From assembly GCF_030867145.1 (NCBI RefSeq), contig NC_134421.1:29023979-29087978 (forward strand): a stretch of DNA of 64,000 nucleotides, written 5' to 3'. Shown in pieces: positions 14,801 to 28,685 of this stretch (positions within the stretch are counted from its first letter, which is position 1; each line of letters opens with the position of its first letter). Origin of the DNA: Opisthocomus hoazin (taxonomy: Eukaryota; Chordata; Aves; Opisthocomiformes; Opisthocomidae). Both the position numbers and the translations under genes were made by a program. The notes beneath the pieces are model-generated. The model saw nothing but the letters and a program-made list of their open reading frames with translations, was not told the origin of the DNA and ran no database searches.

Positions 14801-17800
14801 TCTCAACTCTTGCGCAGAGAGGAGTTGTCCTGGGCCTTAGCTTCCGCAGGCCCGTTGGGATCCTGTCCACTTTTCTGTGTTAAAGAAATCTAGGGGAGAG
14901 TGACCATAGAAATGGACACCTATTTTGCACATCATTAAAATACAGGCTTTTTGCCCCAGTTGGTTTAGTTATGTTCAGATTGCAAATATGGTATCGCACT
15001 CTGTGATCTGTAGGTCTGCTCTTCTCTTTAAATCTCACTTTTGATGTAACGCACACAGAAGGTCGCTATCTTCTAGGCAGATGAAAAGGTGCGATTATTG
15101 CTGTTGGCTGCAGAAGCAGGCAATTAATCCACACGCTTAATTTGCTGAAGCATCAGTAGTGGTTTAGACAAAAAGAGGTAGACTTCTGTGAAGTTATATT
15201 AATCTCTAGTGAGGTCATTTCTATTTCTGATTTCGAATCTGTTTGTTGTTTCAAGTGAAACATTTTCCATTGCCTGTGGTAAGAGGGCAGATAAGGCAGA
15301 AGTATCAGAGCTCGTGAACTGTTGTGTACTTAGTGACCTACCAGAGACATTTTCTCCAGAAACTGGAGCAGCTGAACTCTGAAGGAGAGTGAACCCTTTT
15401 GGCAAGGCTTTGTAAGGGCTCCGGATGGAAAATCTTGTGTTTATGAAGCAGAGACAGTGAGCAGAAATGTAGTGACTGTCCAGCTTGTAGTGTTAAGGGA
15501 AAATAATAATAATACATTTTATTCACACAGGGCTGACTACAGCTAGGTTATCTGGACACTGTGTGCTGCCAGGAATCCTGGAATCGTTGAACGCAGCAGA
15601 GTCCCTGTCTGGTGTAGGATTAAGAAAGCGGTTGTTACCTGTTACTAGCTGTAGCTCTTGAACTGAGGCAGAGGGTAGTTCTCAGTGCCTTGTTACACGT
15701 TAATAGCTGATGCATTTTAAACTAACCTATCCACCCCACCTAGCCCTTTCTTCAGGGACGGCGGTGAAGAAGTTGTAGGATCTTGTATCTCCAAATGGCT
15801 CTTTTGTAGTTCTTTCCTCCACTGTTCCCAAGAGATTATAGCCCGTAATATCTACCCACTAGGAGATCTACACGCAGTTCACAGAAACACAAACACATGC
15901 ACTATTACAACAAACGTATTAAAATGACATTTTTTTACAAGATCAAAAACATATAGAAAAAATAAAGTGCTGTGGGAAAGCTTTTACCAAATAAAAATGA
16001 CTGTGGAGGCTTGATCATATGTGGGCCTGTGAATAACACTCAGGAGACTATAAATTTTAGACAAACCAGATGGTTAGAGAGCAAGCCAGATGGTTTTATT
16101 TATGCAGACAAAGTTCACATTTAGGGAGGTACTTTGTTCTTCTAGAGAAGGTTTCACACAGAAAGTAAAAGAATTACATATGTGTCCTATGATGATAGAC
16201 TGAAACATTCATACAAATACAAGTCTCATCAAGTAGCCCATTGTCCTTTCGATAGAAATATTGTCATAATAACATCATTGGGATACTCGGCTGCTCTGGT
16301 ACATGATGTTGCTTCTTTTACCACAGTAGCATCCAAAGGCTTTAGTGAGAATTATGACCAGCTTTTGTTACATGTTATAAAATTGCATAGGAAGATACAG
16401 TTCTTTTTCAGAAGAATTTAGAGTGTAAGGAAGACAAAATGTAACACAGAACTTGGCCAATGATAGAAGAAAGTAAGAGGGAGATAATAGCCTGTTACTG
16501 AAAGGATTTGATGGGTTTCAACTAGGAACAAGCTTTCCTATTCAGTATCTGTGAAAGGGATAGAAAAACAGCCTTGACATTAACCAACTGACCTTCTAGT
16601 CCTCTGGTTTTAGTTTTACTGCAAACCCAGAAAGTAAGTTTATCTTAACTGTGAAGTATATGCATACCTGCTCCTCCTTCTCTCTTAAAAGGTGCTTCAT
16701 CAAAACCTGTTAAAGTCTCAGGGTCCCTTGAAACGCCCTGTTTTATGAATCGTCATCTGTACTCATTCACATGTGCTGCAGAAACTGTTGCTCTGTCTGG
16801 TGGGGGGCGGTTCTCTAACAGAAAGGCAAACAATAGGTGGATTCCAGATTATTTCGATACAAAATTAACATCTTTCTTAGGTTAAAAACCTTATACTGGC
16901 TCTACTGCTCGGTAGCCTCCAGCATCACGGCAGTCATAGCAGCTGATGATCTATGATGTTGGAACACAGTTCTTTATTGAGTGTTTACTTATGTCGTAAT
17001 TTCACAGGAGCTTTTGACCTAGATTTTTTTTTTTCCCCTGAAAGTGCTACCTATAGCTTCTTGTCGATCTTAGAAAAAAGTATTTCTGGAAAATTTATTT
17101 CCAGTCTTATCTTAGGTGTGGCATATAGTGACACATATATTGTGATTAGCAGATTAAGAAGCAAGAGAAATTGCTTTGCTGACTGTCTTGATATAGTTTA
17201 AAAAAACAGATGCATGAACTTTTACCATCCCTTCCTTATGAAGAATCACACCTAAATTATAAACATGTCAACAACAGACATCCTTTCTGTACTCTCTTCC
17301 TATTTACATTCAGCTTTGCTGAAAATCTCATTTTATCCGTATTCTTGTTCAGCTAGTGGTTTTACAGAAGTGTTCTTTAAGGGTTATGACTGCTCAGTAG
17401 AGCTATGGAGGTTCAGAAAATACAGAGCAGACGGAAGATTTCTTTTTCACTGGTAGCAAAAGTGTCAGGCTGATCTAAATGTTAGAAAGACCACCTCATG
17501 ATTTTTCCAGGAATGTAGTCTCTTTCTAAAATAAACATCATAGAAATTTTGGCACTAGCATTGTATCTATGAATCACAACAAAAGGAAAATATGTATTTT
17601 TAAAAATCAAAACTACTTATTTAGTTTTGTGGCAATCAAAATCAAGGAAAACGTACAATATCTCAACTTGAGAAAAAACTGAACTGGAAAAATTAAAACA
17701 AACCACTGAGCACATCAACACAGAAATTATAGTTCCCCTAGAGAATGGGAGACCCATATGCATTTCAAACTGCAAGAGAAATGAAGTAGGATTTTCCTCA

Positions 17801-18280
17801 AGTTATTGAATACAGAGATTGAATGGACACTGACTGGAGAAATAATAACACCCTTGCGAGAGCAAGACTCCTCTCGCAGTGTGAGGGATGCGTGGTTTGT
17901 ACATGGCCCTTCATGCTCTACCAGGCACCCTGTATGTTGTTTTGCTTCTGTAGGTCAGACGATGCACTGGGCTCCATGGGAACCCCTGAGTTCAACACTT
18001 TTTCTTCATGAGGAGTAAAAATACGGTGTATCAACCATGCAGCATCAAAGAAAGATATTACTCAGAAGAGTGAGCAATAATCCTCCCACAGTGATCATTG
18101 TTGCCTCTAGTTCTACACAGCGGAAGATAGTGTTGATGCAAGCTTCAGTCTTGGCAAATGTAGGAGTCTGGAGAGTAATATAACTATGGAAATACAAACT
18201 CTGGTGACTTTATACCACACAGAAATCAGTAGTTAGATGGGAAATGAACCCCAGGTTTCAAAAATGTTTAAAATGTATAT

Positions 18281-18340
18281 GGCATTTAGGTGCCTGACTC
18301 CCAAACGAATACAAAACTCCTGACTTTCAGTAACTTAGCA
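18281..18340. repeat. Fossil palindromic amniote repeat (tttaggtgcctgactccc type)
   Basis: The sequence around tttaggtgcctgactccc followed by actcctgactttcag resembles the 'ttaggcacctaa' type of old, self-complementary interspersed repeat common in turtle, crocodile and bird genomes. A related piece, ggcacccaagttaggcaact, occurs near 34525-34550. Identification is from memory of repeat patterns and the copy is diverged. Confidence 0.4.
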
Positions 18341-20059
18341 GCCTGATCTCTGTTTGCAGAATGACATCGATTCATAGTCTATATACAATCAAAAGTAAAT
18401 TAGATTAGACTTTTTAAAGCATCTGTAACTTTTGAAAATAGGACTTCTGTTCATTGTCACTGGAAGCCTTTGGAACATTTATTTTCTATCCAGCATCAAT
18501 CTGTATCGAGTGGAGTCGCCCTCTCTGTTCTAGCAAATCCATTATTTGGTAGGAGCTGAAAGCAAACAGGTCAAGTTTCTCACAGGCAGGCCAGGCTTGT
18601 GCTTGGTACAAATGCAGCAGAGTATTAAGGACTGAAAGAATGTATTCCATTGGATTTAAAGATACTCTGAACTGTTATTCTTATATAAACATTTTTTCTT
18701 TTCCTTTTTTTTTTTAAATTGGAGTTAAAATCCTTCAAGTCTGTTTATTGTGCATTCTGGACTCAGTTGCTAGTTGTTTATTTTAAGAGTTAAAGTATTT
18801 TGACAAAAAAGTCCCATATGATCTCTACTATGTAATTCAATTCCATGGTCATTGACATTTTAGATAGATAAGACATCAATATAACTTTTCACAATCTTCC
18901 ATCATCCAAAAGTCAGTTTAATGATAATTGTGTATTTTTGTCACGTCATATGGAGCTGATATCAATATATTTTTTTAATCCATGGATGGCATCAGGTTTT
19001 AGATCTGTTGAAGTTTGTTTTTAATGTATTTGGTGTTTATACCTTTTTAATTAAAATAATAGAATTCTAGAGGTTTTCCATAATGTATTAATTTTTAAAA
19101 CATCATTCATACAGTTCACATATAGTAGAAATAATTTTAAGCATGCCTGAGTAAAATATTAAAATATGATATATTGATTTATAATTTTGAACAGATTTTT
19201 TTTGCAGTTAGTGGTATCTCATATGAGCTTGAGAGGATACTCACAAAGAGCTGAACCACCATTTGTGGAGAAAGAAAAAAAGACCATCTTGTCTCTGTGT
19301 GATCTCAGCCTGTGCATGCATGAATTTCCTCTGTGCAATTATCAAATCCTGTGAATACAAAGAATTAAACAAACTAACCAATAGTTTTGACTGGACACGC
19401 ACGGAGCCCATGCCTTCAGCATCAGAAGCTGCACAGTCCCCATCAGTCTTCCTGATTTAAATTTAATTCAGTGCCTTTATTGATTGCTTGCCAAATGTGG
19501 CCATTTGGAAACTGTAGCAACTGAAATCATGCTTTCTATAAAGCAGTGTCAGTGCAAACTTCTCTGCTTGTAGTTTGAGAGGCACATTTTATCTAAAGTC
19601 TCTAGGTTCCTGTTCATGTTGGCATGTCTGGATTTCAAATTTTGTTGGCATATGTGCCTAAGTAGCGATGTGACAACTGTTCAATAGGTAGCTCTGGTCC
19701 AAACTGTGTAACTCTGCTCAAAGAATATATGTAGTTAAGCTTTCCCAAACATCCAAAAGAAACAACCACTTTGTGGGCTGTTCTGAGAATGAGAAAGTAA
19801 TCTCAAAATGCACTTGTTTTACGCCATTCCTGCGTTAACTCTCCAGAGGAAAGACTGGGCAGAGGGTTCAGGTCAGGCAGAGGGTTTATGTCTTTGACAG
19901 TGCCAGCTCATACCACTCAGACTGCGCTACATGAGTCAACTGGTGGTTCTACATCAGACCTCCAGCCCTTCTAATCTGAGCTAGAACTGAAATCAGTTCA
20001 CTCTAAGTGACCTTTGCCACTTCTGTCATCTGTTTGAGGTCCTAGAGAAGTGCTTACTA

Positions 20060-20834
20060 CTGCAGCGCTTCTCAAACAACTGAAAACTGCCGCAGGGTGG
20101 TTTTTTCAGCCAACGATCTATTCATCTCTTTCCCACTCGACATGTGTATTCCTTCCATCTCTCCCCTCCTTGCTGATTTTCTCCTTACCCTTTATCCCCT
20201 GACATTACTGCTGCCTGAAGTGGGGTGAACGCTAAAGCTCCTTTAGCTTTTCCATCACCACCTCAAACCCCACCTTCACACAGTGGACAAGCTACACTGC
20301 AGTGTGCTTGCACTAACTCAAATACTTCTCTACTAATCCCCACAAAAGAATGACTAGAAATCAGCTGATTTACGTTCGTTTCACTGACTCAAAACTAATA
20401 CTTAAAAAAATATTGTATCAAACTTTGACGCAGATCTGAAACCCAACGCTCTTCAGGCTGACTTTGCCAGGGAGCAGGAGGAGCAGGGCTGCTCCTCGGG
20501 GTGGGATGAGCCGGGAGCTGAGGGTGACCCCAGTGCAGGTGGTGCCCTCACCAAAGGGGCACCAGCCCACGGGGGCTGAGCTGGGTGCTGGTAACAGAGC
20601 CCATTTCACAACCCTTTATTATTTTGGTTTTGTGAGCATGGCATTCTTTTTTGTTTGCCTGTTTCCGTGAAAATCCTGCAAGCCCTGGATACCACCTACT
20701 TATACTGCCTTAAATTGCTGGTGTTTTAGTATAAAGATATTGTGAATGTATTAACCTTTTGTGAGCTTTGGTCCTTTTGAACTCTCCCATGGCTCCTCTG
20801 GTAGCTGCAGCTGGCAGTTTGAGAAGCACCACTC
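20060..20834. mobile_element. Possible non-autonomous hAT-like DNA element with terminal inverted repeats
   Basis: The left end reads cagcgcttctcaaac (from 20063). The right end has cagtttgagaagcaccactc (20815-20834), whose reverse complement begins gagtggtgcttctcaaac. The shared core gcttctcaaac resembles the CAGNG...TTCTCAAA ends of hAT/Charlie-type transposons. The interval of about 775 bases has no transposase-like frame, so if real it is an internally deleted relic. I could not find a convincing 8-bp target duplication, so the ends are approximate. Confidence 0.45.
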
Positions 20835-21561
20835 TAGCCAGTAGTTTGTATCGTCAGCAGACTGCTGCGGTAAATAAAAAAATACTAACCTGGAAGTAAT
20901 CAGGCAGCTTTCTTGGACATGAAGGCACTTTTACTGAGATACCTGCTAGCATTTAGATAAGCATAGTTATTTATTTGTAGTCAAATTGTCTCTAGAGGCC
21001 TCCACCACCCTAAAGAGTTTGCTGTTCTCCTCTCCTCAGGCACGTGCACCCCGTGTTGCCCCACAACCAAGAGGCTTAAAAAGAAACAGAAACCCGCCAG
21101 CGGTGGGTGGGGAGAAAAACTGCGGGGCCACGGAAGGGGCCTGCTAAAGGCGGTGAGAGGCAGAGCTGTGGGCTCAGCTGGTCTGAGCCCTCACGTCCTG
21201 CTGCCCTCACCGAGCTCCAGTCCCCATTAAAGCTTAGATTCCTCCATTCGCAAATCGGCATTGATGCTTAGATGCTTGCCTTTTTTTTTTTTTCCCTTTT
21301 CCCATGATTCTTTCTGTAAAGGTTGTTTCTGCTGCCCGTGGAGAGCATCAGGAAGCTCCAGCCGCTCTGTGTTTCCCCGTCGCAGAGCTCCACGCAGAGC
21401 CCTGGCTGTGCCAGTTGGACTTGCACACGCGGGGCTCTCTCTGCCATCCTGTAGCGAGAACAGGAGGGATCGGGGATCTCGCTTGTAACTCGTTCCACAG
21501 CACTGCAATCCATACATTCCTGTGCAAGTTATACCCACCACTGTATTTAGGTTACTTTAGC

Positions 21562-21605
21562 CCACGTATTTTATGTTTTTAGGCCACGTATTTTATGTTT
21601 TTCTG
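21562..21605. repeat. Two-copy tandem duplication, 22-bp period
   Basis: The unit ccacgtattttatgttttt occurs at 21562 and again at 21584 with no mismatch across about 19 bases. The high identity suggests a fairly recent local slippage event. Confidence 0.85.
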
Positions 21606-22174
21606 ACAGAAAAAAAATATGGGCCAGCTTCCCTAGTTTGTTCAATCTGCTCTGTGGTACCCCAGCAATGCAAAGCAGCTGTAAACCCTGCTTAACAGGG
21701 CAATTAAACTTTATGACTGCTCTGCATCTCTGAAGAGGTAACAGGCAGCCACAATGCACCGGAAAATCTTGCCCAGCAGTTGGAAGAAGGAAGGATGTGC
21801 AAACACCTCCCCAGACCAGTCCACCACCCATGCAGGGAGGCTGAGCATCGTCTCTGGCTCAGCGGGGCCATGCTGGCCGCAGGATGTCCAGAGGACAGGC
21901 GTACACAGGGTTTAGACAGAGTTTACCTTTGCAGAAATCTGTGGTGACGTTTTTAGGATCAAATCTTACTTTTCAGGAGCACCACTGACGTAAAATTTCA
22001 TTTTTGCTTTTAGTAACCCATCTGGAAATAGAAGAATAACTTTACTGCTAGCAGTCTCATCACTATTTTCTTAGTCTTTCTTGGAGACTGTTGTGGTCAC
22101 TAGCATTGTTTGTTTAAAAAATGAAAATAACAGAAGTGGCCTGAGCACAGGAGGCAGGTCCGGGAGCAAAGCTG

Positions 22175-22315
22175 GTCCCGGTTTCCGCTCTGAGCCTGCT
22201 CCTGACCCTGTGGGTGACCTTGAACCGAAGTCCTAGATCTGAGCACTGCCTCCTGTGGGAAAGCTGAGGTCTGGGTTTGAAGTTGGCATTATAAACCTAC
22301 CTTGTCAAATGTTTT
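22175..22315 (+). repeat. MIR-like (CORE-SINE) relic
   Basis: The order of motifs follows the MIR consensus as I remember it. A tgggtgaccttg block is followed by a diverged 'aagtc...ctctgagcactgcc' region, then tgtgggaaagctgagg and finally attataaacctacctt. No poly-A tail or target duplication is visible, as expected of such an old copy. The assignment rests on pattern memory, not a database match. Confidence 0.5.
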
Positions 22316-25300
22316 CTGTAGCCATCTAGCAGGATTTGTTTGCAACGCCTCTTCCGGAGGCGAGGTGTTAAATGTGCCAGGAAGGGGTTAAGTGGGTCTG
22401 GCTGTTTCATAAAGGCAGGCATTTTGTTATTCCCTAAGGAAATGGGAGCTGCTTTCCGGAGAAAGAGGGAACATAGGCTGTGCACAGTTCTGAACTACCC
22501 ACAGAAAGGCTCAGGATGAGTTATGCAGAGATTTTAACAGGAATTTGAAGTTACTGCTAATATCCTTGTCAGTGAAAACCATCTCTAGGAAGAAGAAGAG
22601 TTTTTATTCTAAACTAGGAAGATTTAGTTTAAGATTATGTAAGTAAAGCACCCACACAGAACCTGCTATTCCTTTTCCTCACTCCATTCACATCAAAAAA
22701 TTTACTTATTCTGTTATGAAGGACTTGTTTTGCGCTTACTTGTAGCAGTGCAAGTAGCTGGGAAATGTCCCTTTGAGACTTTGTGGCTGCTTAGTTACCA
22801 CAGCTTCTTGCTATCCAAATAGACTCGCTCTGTCAGGGCTGCGAGATGGGGAGAGATAAACACAGGGAGCAACCGTGGCTTCCTGCCACCAGCCCCGCTC
22901 AGAGAGCCCGAGAGCAACAACAGCAGATGAACTGCTTCTGCTGCGGCGGTGGGAAGCTGTGGCCTCGCAGGAACAGGGCAACTGCAAAACACAACCGAAT
23001 ATCCTGACAGCGGGAGAAGTAACGTCAAATAATGTGCTCTTTTCTAGTCCCGCTTTGCTTGTGCAGCCGTTTTGAGGCAGCCGTTACCCTGCCAGGAAAC
23101 GGTCCGTGGGGATATGCATAGAAAGTCTCGGGTCTGAGGTAATGCAGTAGGATGCTCTGTATGCAAAACTTACTATGGTGGCAGACAAATTAAAAATGAT
23201 GTAATATAGTCATTTATCAGCTGCGATCGTTGCGTCAGTGTTGCCTAGAAGTAACTGTCAGGTGTGGAGTTTTGTCACCGGACCGTGCATTTTCCTTGTC
23301 TATTCTATTTTGGAAACTGCAACTAGCAAAGGACTAAAAGAAAATTTGCTGATGGGAGAGAAAATAAGAGAAATGAAACAAAAGCAATAAAGCTGAAGTT
23401 AGAGAAGTACCAGTGGCGCGAAAGAGGCAAGATCCGTAACACGAACGGCTCTCAAGCAAACCAGCCTTTCTGCTCACTTGGGTGGGATCTGGAGTGTGGA
23501 GCAGGCTGTTCTCTTGTCAGAAACTGCATGACTTGTTCCTGCTATCGTAGGGCTTTGTAACAGGACCTTAATCAGACCCACTTTTGCAGAGGGAGGCAAA
23601 TAACATCATCTGTTGTTGTTTTAACTTTCAGCGGGGTTGCACGGGGTGCAATTAACTGGTGCTACCAGTAGCTAAGGCCGTGCCTCATGCTGGAGGAAAG
23701 TTACCCAATGCTGTGGGCGGCAGAGCGTTTCTGGGAGGCACGCTCCGCTGCTGACTTTGCTTGCATCACTTCCTGAAATAGAGATAGACTGATGGGATGT
23801 ATTTTTGTTTTTATTCGGCTTTTTTCTCAAACCACATGCTACACTCTCAGGCTGTTTGCAGCATTAGGTTTTGAAGAGAAGACCATAAATGCTCAAACCA
23901 AGGTGCATTGTATTTTAATGTAAGCTCTCCCTGACTTTTCAGTATTTTTTTTTCTGTTTCTCTGGCATCTCAAAATGGAAAATCTGCTAAAGCATTGAAT
24001 AAAAAAGGGAATGGCTTTATTGAATTCAAATTATATTCCTTGCAATATTCATCATTTTAATTCACTGTACTTTGGGCTGTCCTCAACCTGTGCTTTCTTA
24101 ATGTGCTGCAGATTTCTGAGTTGACAGCGGGTGACTGTGAGGAGCCAAGAGCTGGTCAGGATGCACTTGGAGTTTTAATTCACAGGAAAGTGTAGGAGGT
24201 AGTTTAGAATTTAAGGGTTTTTTTTCCATGGGAAAAAGATACCTCTTCTCTGTCCCCTGTGCATGGGAGAGATGTGAAAGAAGGGAGGTCTGGAAATTTC
24301 CTGCTTTCCTACTTCGCAAACCCATGACACCAACTGTCAGCCTCCTACCCTTTAGCCCACTGTTACCGCGGACTGAGTATCGGTGATGAGATAGTTAACA
24401 GAAATGGATTTAATTATGATATATTACACACTCAGATTCGATCTCTTCCAGGACTAGTGGGGAATGCAACTCTGGGAAATGATGTTTTGATTTGTCTCAT
24501 GTTTCTGCATGACGTTATTTAATCAAAACCCATTTGTTTCATTGAATTAGTCTTCATTATGTTTTTACTATTAAAGTGGACTAGGCAGCAAGTTTAGCTT
24601 TGAGAACTAAAATTTATTCTTTCTTGCACTACAACAGTGAAGGAGATGGGATGACATCAAAAGTAGACATGGTTCATCACTCAAAAATGGCAGCTCATCA
24701 GCTGAGCCATGTGAGCACTCTTAACTGTAATGAAAACACAAATGTGCTTTTTCTGTAGCGGTTTAAATCCATGTGTTTAATTTCTCAATTTCAACTCTAG
24801 TATAGGTAATGAAACAGCTCAGAATCCTATTTCCAACAAGGGTTGCTTGAAAAAAAAAAGTTGGATGAAAAGGCGTAAACCAACACATTTCCTCCCTTTC
24901 CTGACCTATCCAGTGAACAGCTAGCAGTGAGCTCTTCCTCCAATATAAACTGCACATGGATTATCCTGTTTAATAGGCTGCTTTGGACCTACACTCCATT
25001 AATTTCTCTCACCTATTTTTCTGAAGTAATTTCTACTTTTAAGTCCAAACTCTGCAGTTCAGTTACTTCTGCCTTAAATAAATAAAATAAAATCCACCCC
25101 AATTTGTTTTCAGCTTGCTGTCTACCAGTTTAATTGGATGTCCCTTATTGTAAGAAATAATGAGTTGTAATTCTACTCACCTTCTTGATCCCAACCATGT
25201 TTTTTTGTAGATCCCCAGCCTGTCTTTTCCACATACATATTTCCCAAGGTGAAAAATTTGACCCATACCCCTCTCGCACAGGACCTGGCCAGTATCTGTT

Positions 25301-26949
25301 GTTGGCCTGTAAGACATTTCTACCACTGCTTACCCAAAATGATCACAGTGTTCATGTTTGGATCGTGGTAGCACAGTCGTCTTTCTAAATTTTATTTGGC
25401 TTTTGACCATTGCTGACCATTGCAGGCATTCCTAGGTGAATATCTGCTAGGTACTTTTCAGATTACCTTTAGAGATATTTGCATCTCCCTGTGTCTTAAA
25501 GTGGAAGGCGAACCTCCGGATGTGGTTTTGTATTGCATTCTGATGACCAGGTCCCTAATCTTACGTTGTCTGCTCTGAAATCAGTATGTATTCAGAGGAT
25601 GGAATAGTGGTCTTCAGTTTATGAAACAGTGGATCATTAGAGATCTTTCTGACAGCAGAAAGCCAGTTTGCATTAAAAATTAACCTGCTTTAAGTCTTTT
25701 GTTCCTCTGCTTAACAATGTGTCGTTTCCACAAAGACTATGAGACATTGGAAAGAACAACCAGAAGGCTATGCTATTTATTAATTAAAATTATAACCTTA
25801 AACTTAATTATGATGGTCTTTTATATCAGCATTGAGGCATAATATTAAAATCCTTTATTTAACATAGTGAAAATACTAGATTTGTAACAAGGCATACTAA
25901 GCAGCATTCCATTTTTTCCTGCTTGACGGTGGTCCTCCTTGATCCCTGCTTAACTTGCTGCCTGTAAGAAGAAACTCAAAATGAGCAGCACCTGGGAAGG
26001 TCAAAGAGTGTCTCTTTGAAAACCCTTGTTCAAATATGCCAACAAGAATTGGAGGGATGTTACTGTAGCACCAGCACAGGAATTTCTAAGAGGTGAGGAA
26101 GGCTGGCTGTAGCCATATAAGGGCTTTGGAAAAGGCATGGTTTTGCTTCTTCAGTATTGATTGTATCTGAAAGATCCTGTTTCCCTTCTTCTCCTGCACA
26201 CCTCTTCTACAGATTAGATGGATATCTGTTTACACTGAAAAGGGGTTTTGCCCCTACTTTAGCTCTTTGTTTATCCTGCATAATAACAGCTGCTGAAGAA
26301 AAACATACATATCTTGCTGCTCTGCTCCATAATCGTTGATGGAATCTGTCTTATTCCAGTTAAAATGATAAATCACAGGGCCATGGCAAATTTCCCATGC
26401 TTTAATAGAGCCTCCCTTGAGACAGTTGTGTTCAGTTGGTTGTGTTGTGCGGAGGCTTGTTGCTCAATACTTCTCAGTTTAAATGAAAGCTCCTTTTGTC
26501 TGGGAGCTGGAGCTGGAATGCCAACACACGGCATCGCCGTGGCACGCAGCTCCCCTCGCTGTCGTGGGGAATAGGTGCCAAGCTGCTCAGCCACCAGCTT
26601 CTCTCTGCTTTAAATCAAGACCTGTTGAAATAAGCATGCCTCTCCGAGACGCTCCATCGCTCCGGGATTTCTGAGCTATATCCCTATCAACCTGTTATTT
26701 TGCCTTTTATAAATACTGTGTCTCTCTCCAGTGATGGATGAAAGAGTTGTGTGGGGCATCCCAGGACCACGCTTTGCCTCATCTTTGCTCAGAATGGTGC
26801 AAGTTCCATTTGCAAAGTGTTCCCCAAAATGAACAAGCAAAAACGTGGAAATACTTAATGCTGCCATTGCACATCCACAGATGCAAACAGTTTATGTCAT
26901 GTTAGAAATAATTTTTGGTTCTGGTCAGTTTTTTGCTTCAAAGATCTTA

Positions 26950-26996
26950 TTTTCATTAAAATATTGATATAGTTTCGTTTTCATCAAAATATTGAT
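26950..26996. repeat. Two-copy duplication, 28-bp period
   Basis: ttttcattaaaatattgat at 26950 is repeated at 26978 with a single substitution (ttttcatcaaaatattgat). This is a local duplication in AT-rich sequence with no evident function. Confidence 0.75.
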
Positions 26997-28334
26997 TTTG
27001 AAAAGCATGCTTTTGCACTTAGAAATATTCACCCAAATTTTGCTCAGAGTTTTGGGGATGTCAGCCCACATTTTGCTTGTAATTCTTTTTCGACAGAGAA
27101 AATGAAGAGCAGGAGAAAAATATTGCTTTTACTTCTCTTCTAAACATCTTTTGTGTTTTTCTACCTTGCCCATGAAGAGAGGAAAATAAATAAGACATTA
27201 TAATCCTCTACTTCCTCCTTTTTTATTGTATTTTCCTAGCTCTGAACTATGCATCAATATTTTTCTAATTTATTGTTTATCATAATTTTGTATTAGTTTG
27301 TTAATCTTATAAAGCAGTATGAATTACTCAGAAAGACAGTGAAGCTAAAGCTAATGCTAAACCACTGTTATTTGTAGTTTAGAGGGATATTTGAGACAGT
27401 CTACATTTTACAAGTTCCCTGCACAAGATGGTGTTATTAAGAAAATTCTCTGCTTCTAATAAAGACAACAAAATAAGAGATGGTAATCATAAACATAATA
27501 ATATTATGAAAATAAACAAAAATAATTATCCCTCCTGATTTTTATTATTGAGCTTTAACTTAAAATGTTCAACTTCTCATTTTGCCCCATACTTTCAGTC
27601 ACAGCTACAATCCACCAATGAGGACAAGAAATCCTCCACTGGTTTCGTTGGAATGTGGATGAGATCTTTTAGATTTAAATTATTGTATAATTATTGTATC
27701 ATTCTGAAGAGAATCAAAATGAAAGTACAAACAACTTTAAAACTGTCTGCAGTTTTCATGATTCCAACAGGTTGCTCAATTAGAATGCAACACCTGAGAG
27801 TTGTAGTTGTCTTTATCTTTGAACTGTGAGTGTATTGTACCAAGGGTGACTTACATTTTTAAAAAATAAAAGAATTTTTTCTGTCCTCTTCATATGCTAA
27901 CACACCAGCGACCAACTGTTTCAGCAAGAGATGTGAAGTTTATTTTGATTTCTGAGTGCTGTTACATTCCTACATCCAAAGGATGGGAGTGGTAATGAAG
28001 TGCTTTAAGTACTTGGAAAAATAATACACCAGGATTAACTATTCAACACGTTTAGAGATTACGATGGGGACAGCCAGGGCTGTTTCTGAAGTTGCTGAGT
28101 TCCCCATTTTCTGAAAAGAGGAAGAGTATGAGGTGATAGGTACTCAAAATAAGAAGATTTCACCAACCCCAGAGGGTGATGGGTGAAGTCAGAGGGAAAC
28201 AAATAAGCTGGGAGACCAGAGGATGGGGAGCAAGCCACCGCTGCGGCGGGCTCTGTTACCCACCCGGCTGCAGAAGAAGAGCGCTAAAAACCCCAGCACG
28301 GCTGCAACAGCAAGAGAGCAATGTGCTGCTAGGT

Positions 28335-28685
28335 AGGGACAGAGCAGAAAGGCTATGGCTGCAAGGAGTAACAGGAAATCCTTCTGTAGTTGCACAAAGA
28401 GTAAGAGGAAGGCCAAGAAAGCTTTGGTCTGCTGTGCTGAGAGAAGGAAAGATCTAAACCGATGATGCTGAGAAGGCTGAAGCGTTTAATGCCTTTTCGC
28501 TGCAGAATTCTCTGCAAAGGACATCTGCTACCAGATGGCTGGCACAAATCACCCAAGTGACAAAGGGCTAGAGTAAAGAAAACACAAGCGCTTAAGTAAG
28601 TTTAAGATTCCCAAATCAGCTAGTGAGAATGTTGCCTAGTAAGATTCATCCTGAAGCGTTAGACAGAGTAAGCCCAGATATGCTA
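28335..28685 (+). mobile_element. CR1 LINE fragment: ORF2 region just before the reverse transcriptase domain
   Basis: Read across frameshifts on the plus strand, the translation contains NRKSF..TKSKRKAKKAL at about 28370-28425, then KDLN and DDAEKAEAFNAF at about 28450-28490. This is the characteristic linker of CR1-type LINE ORF2 between endonuclease and reverse transcriptase, which in intact copies reads like 'NKKGFF...KRK...' followed by '..EKAEVLNAFFASVF'. The fragment carries frameshifts and stops and has neither the 5' nor 3' end of the element, so it is a dead internal piece. Confidence 0.65.

Larger units (their letters stand above)
9960..20059. other. Unique AT-rich sequence upstream of RPS16 with no recognised gene
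   Basis: No protein family, RNA gene or intact transposon is recognisable. It includes a T20 tract at 11821-11840, a moderately GC-rich patch at about 12170-12480 with chance open frames, and a fossil repeat at 18281-18340. The short frames here do not join to each other through plausible splice sites. Confidence 0.5.
20840..28330. other. Non-coding stretch with small repeats only
   Basis: This holds a 22-bp duplication, a MIR-like SINE and a 28-bp duplication, listed separately. It also has modestly GC-rich patches near 21.0-21.5 kb and 22.8-23.0 kb with overlapping chance frames on both strands. I recognise no gene. Confidence 0.5.
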
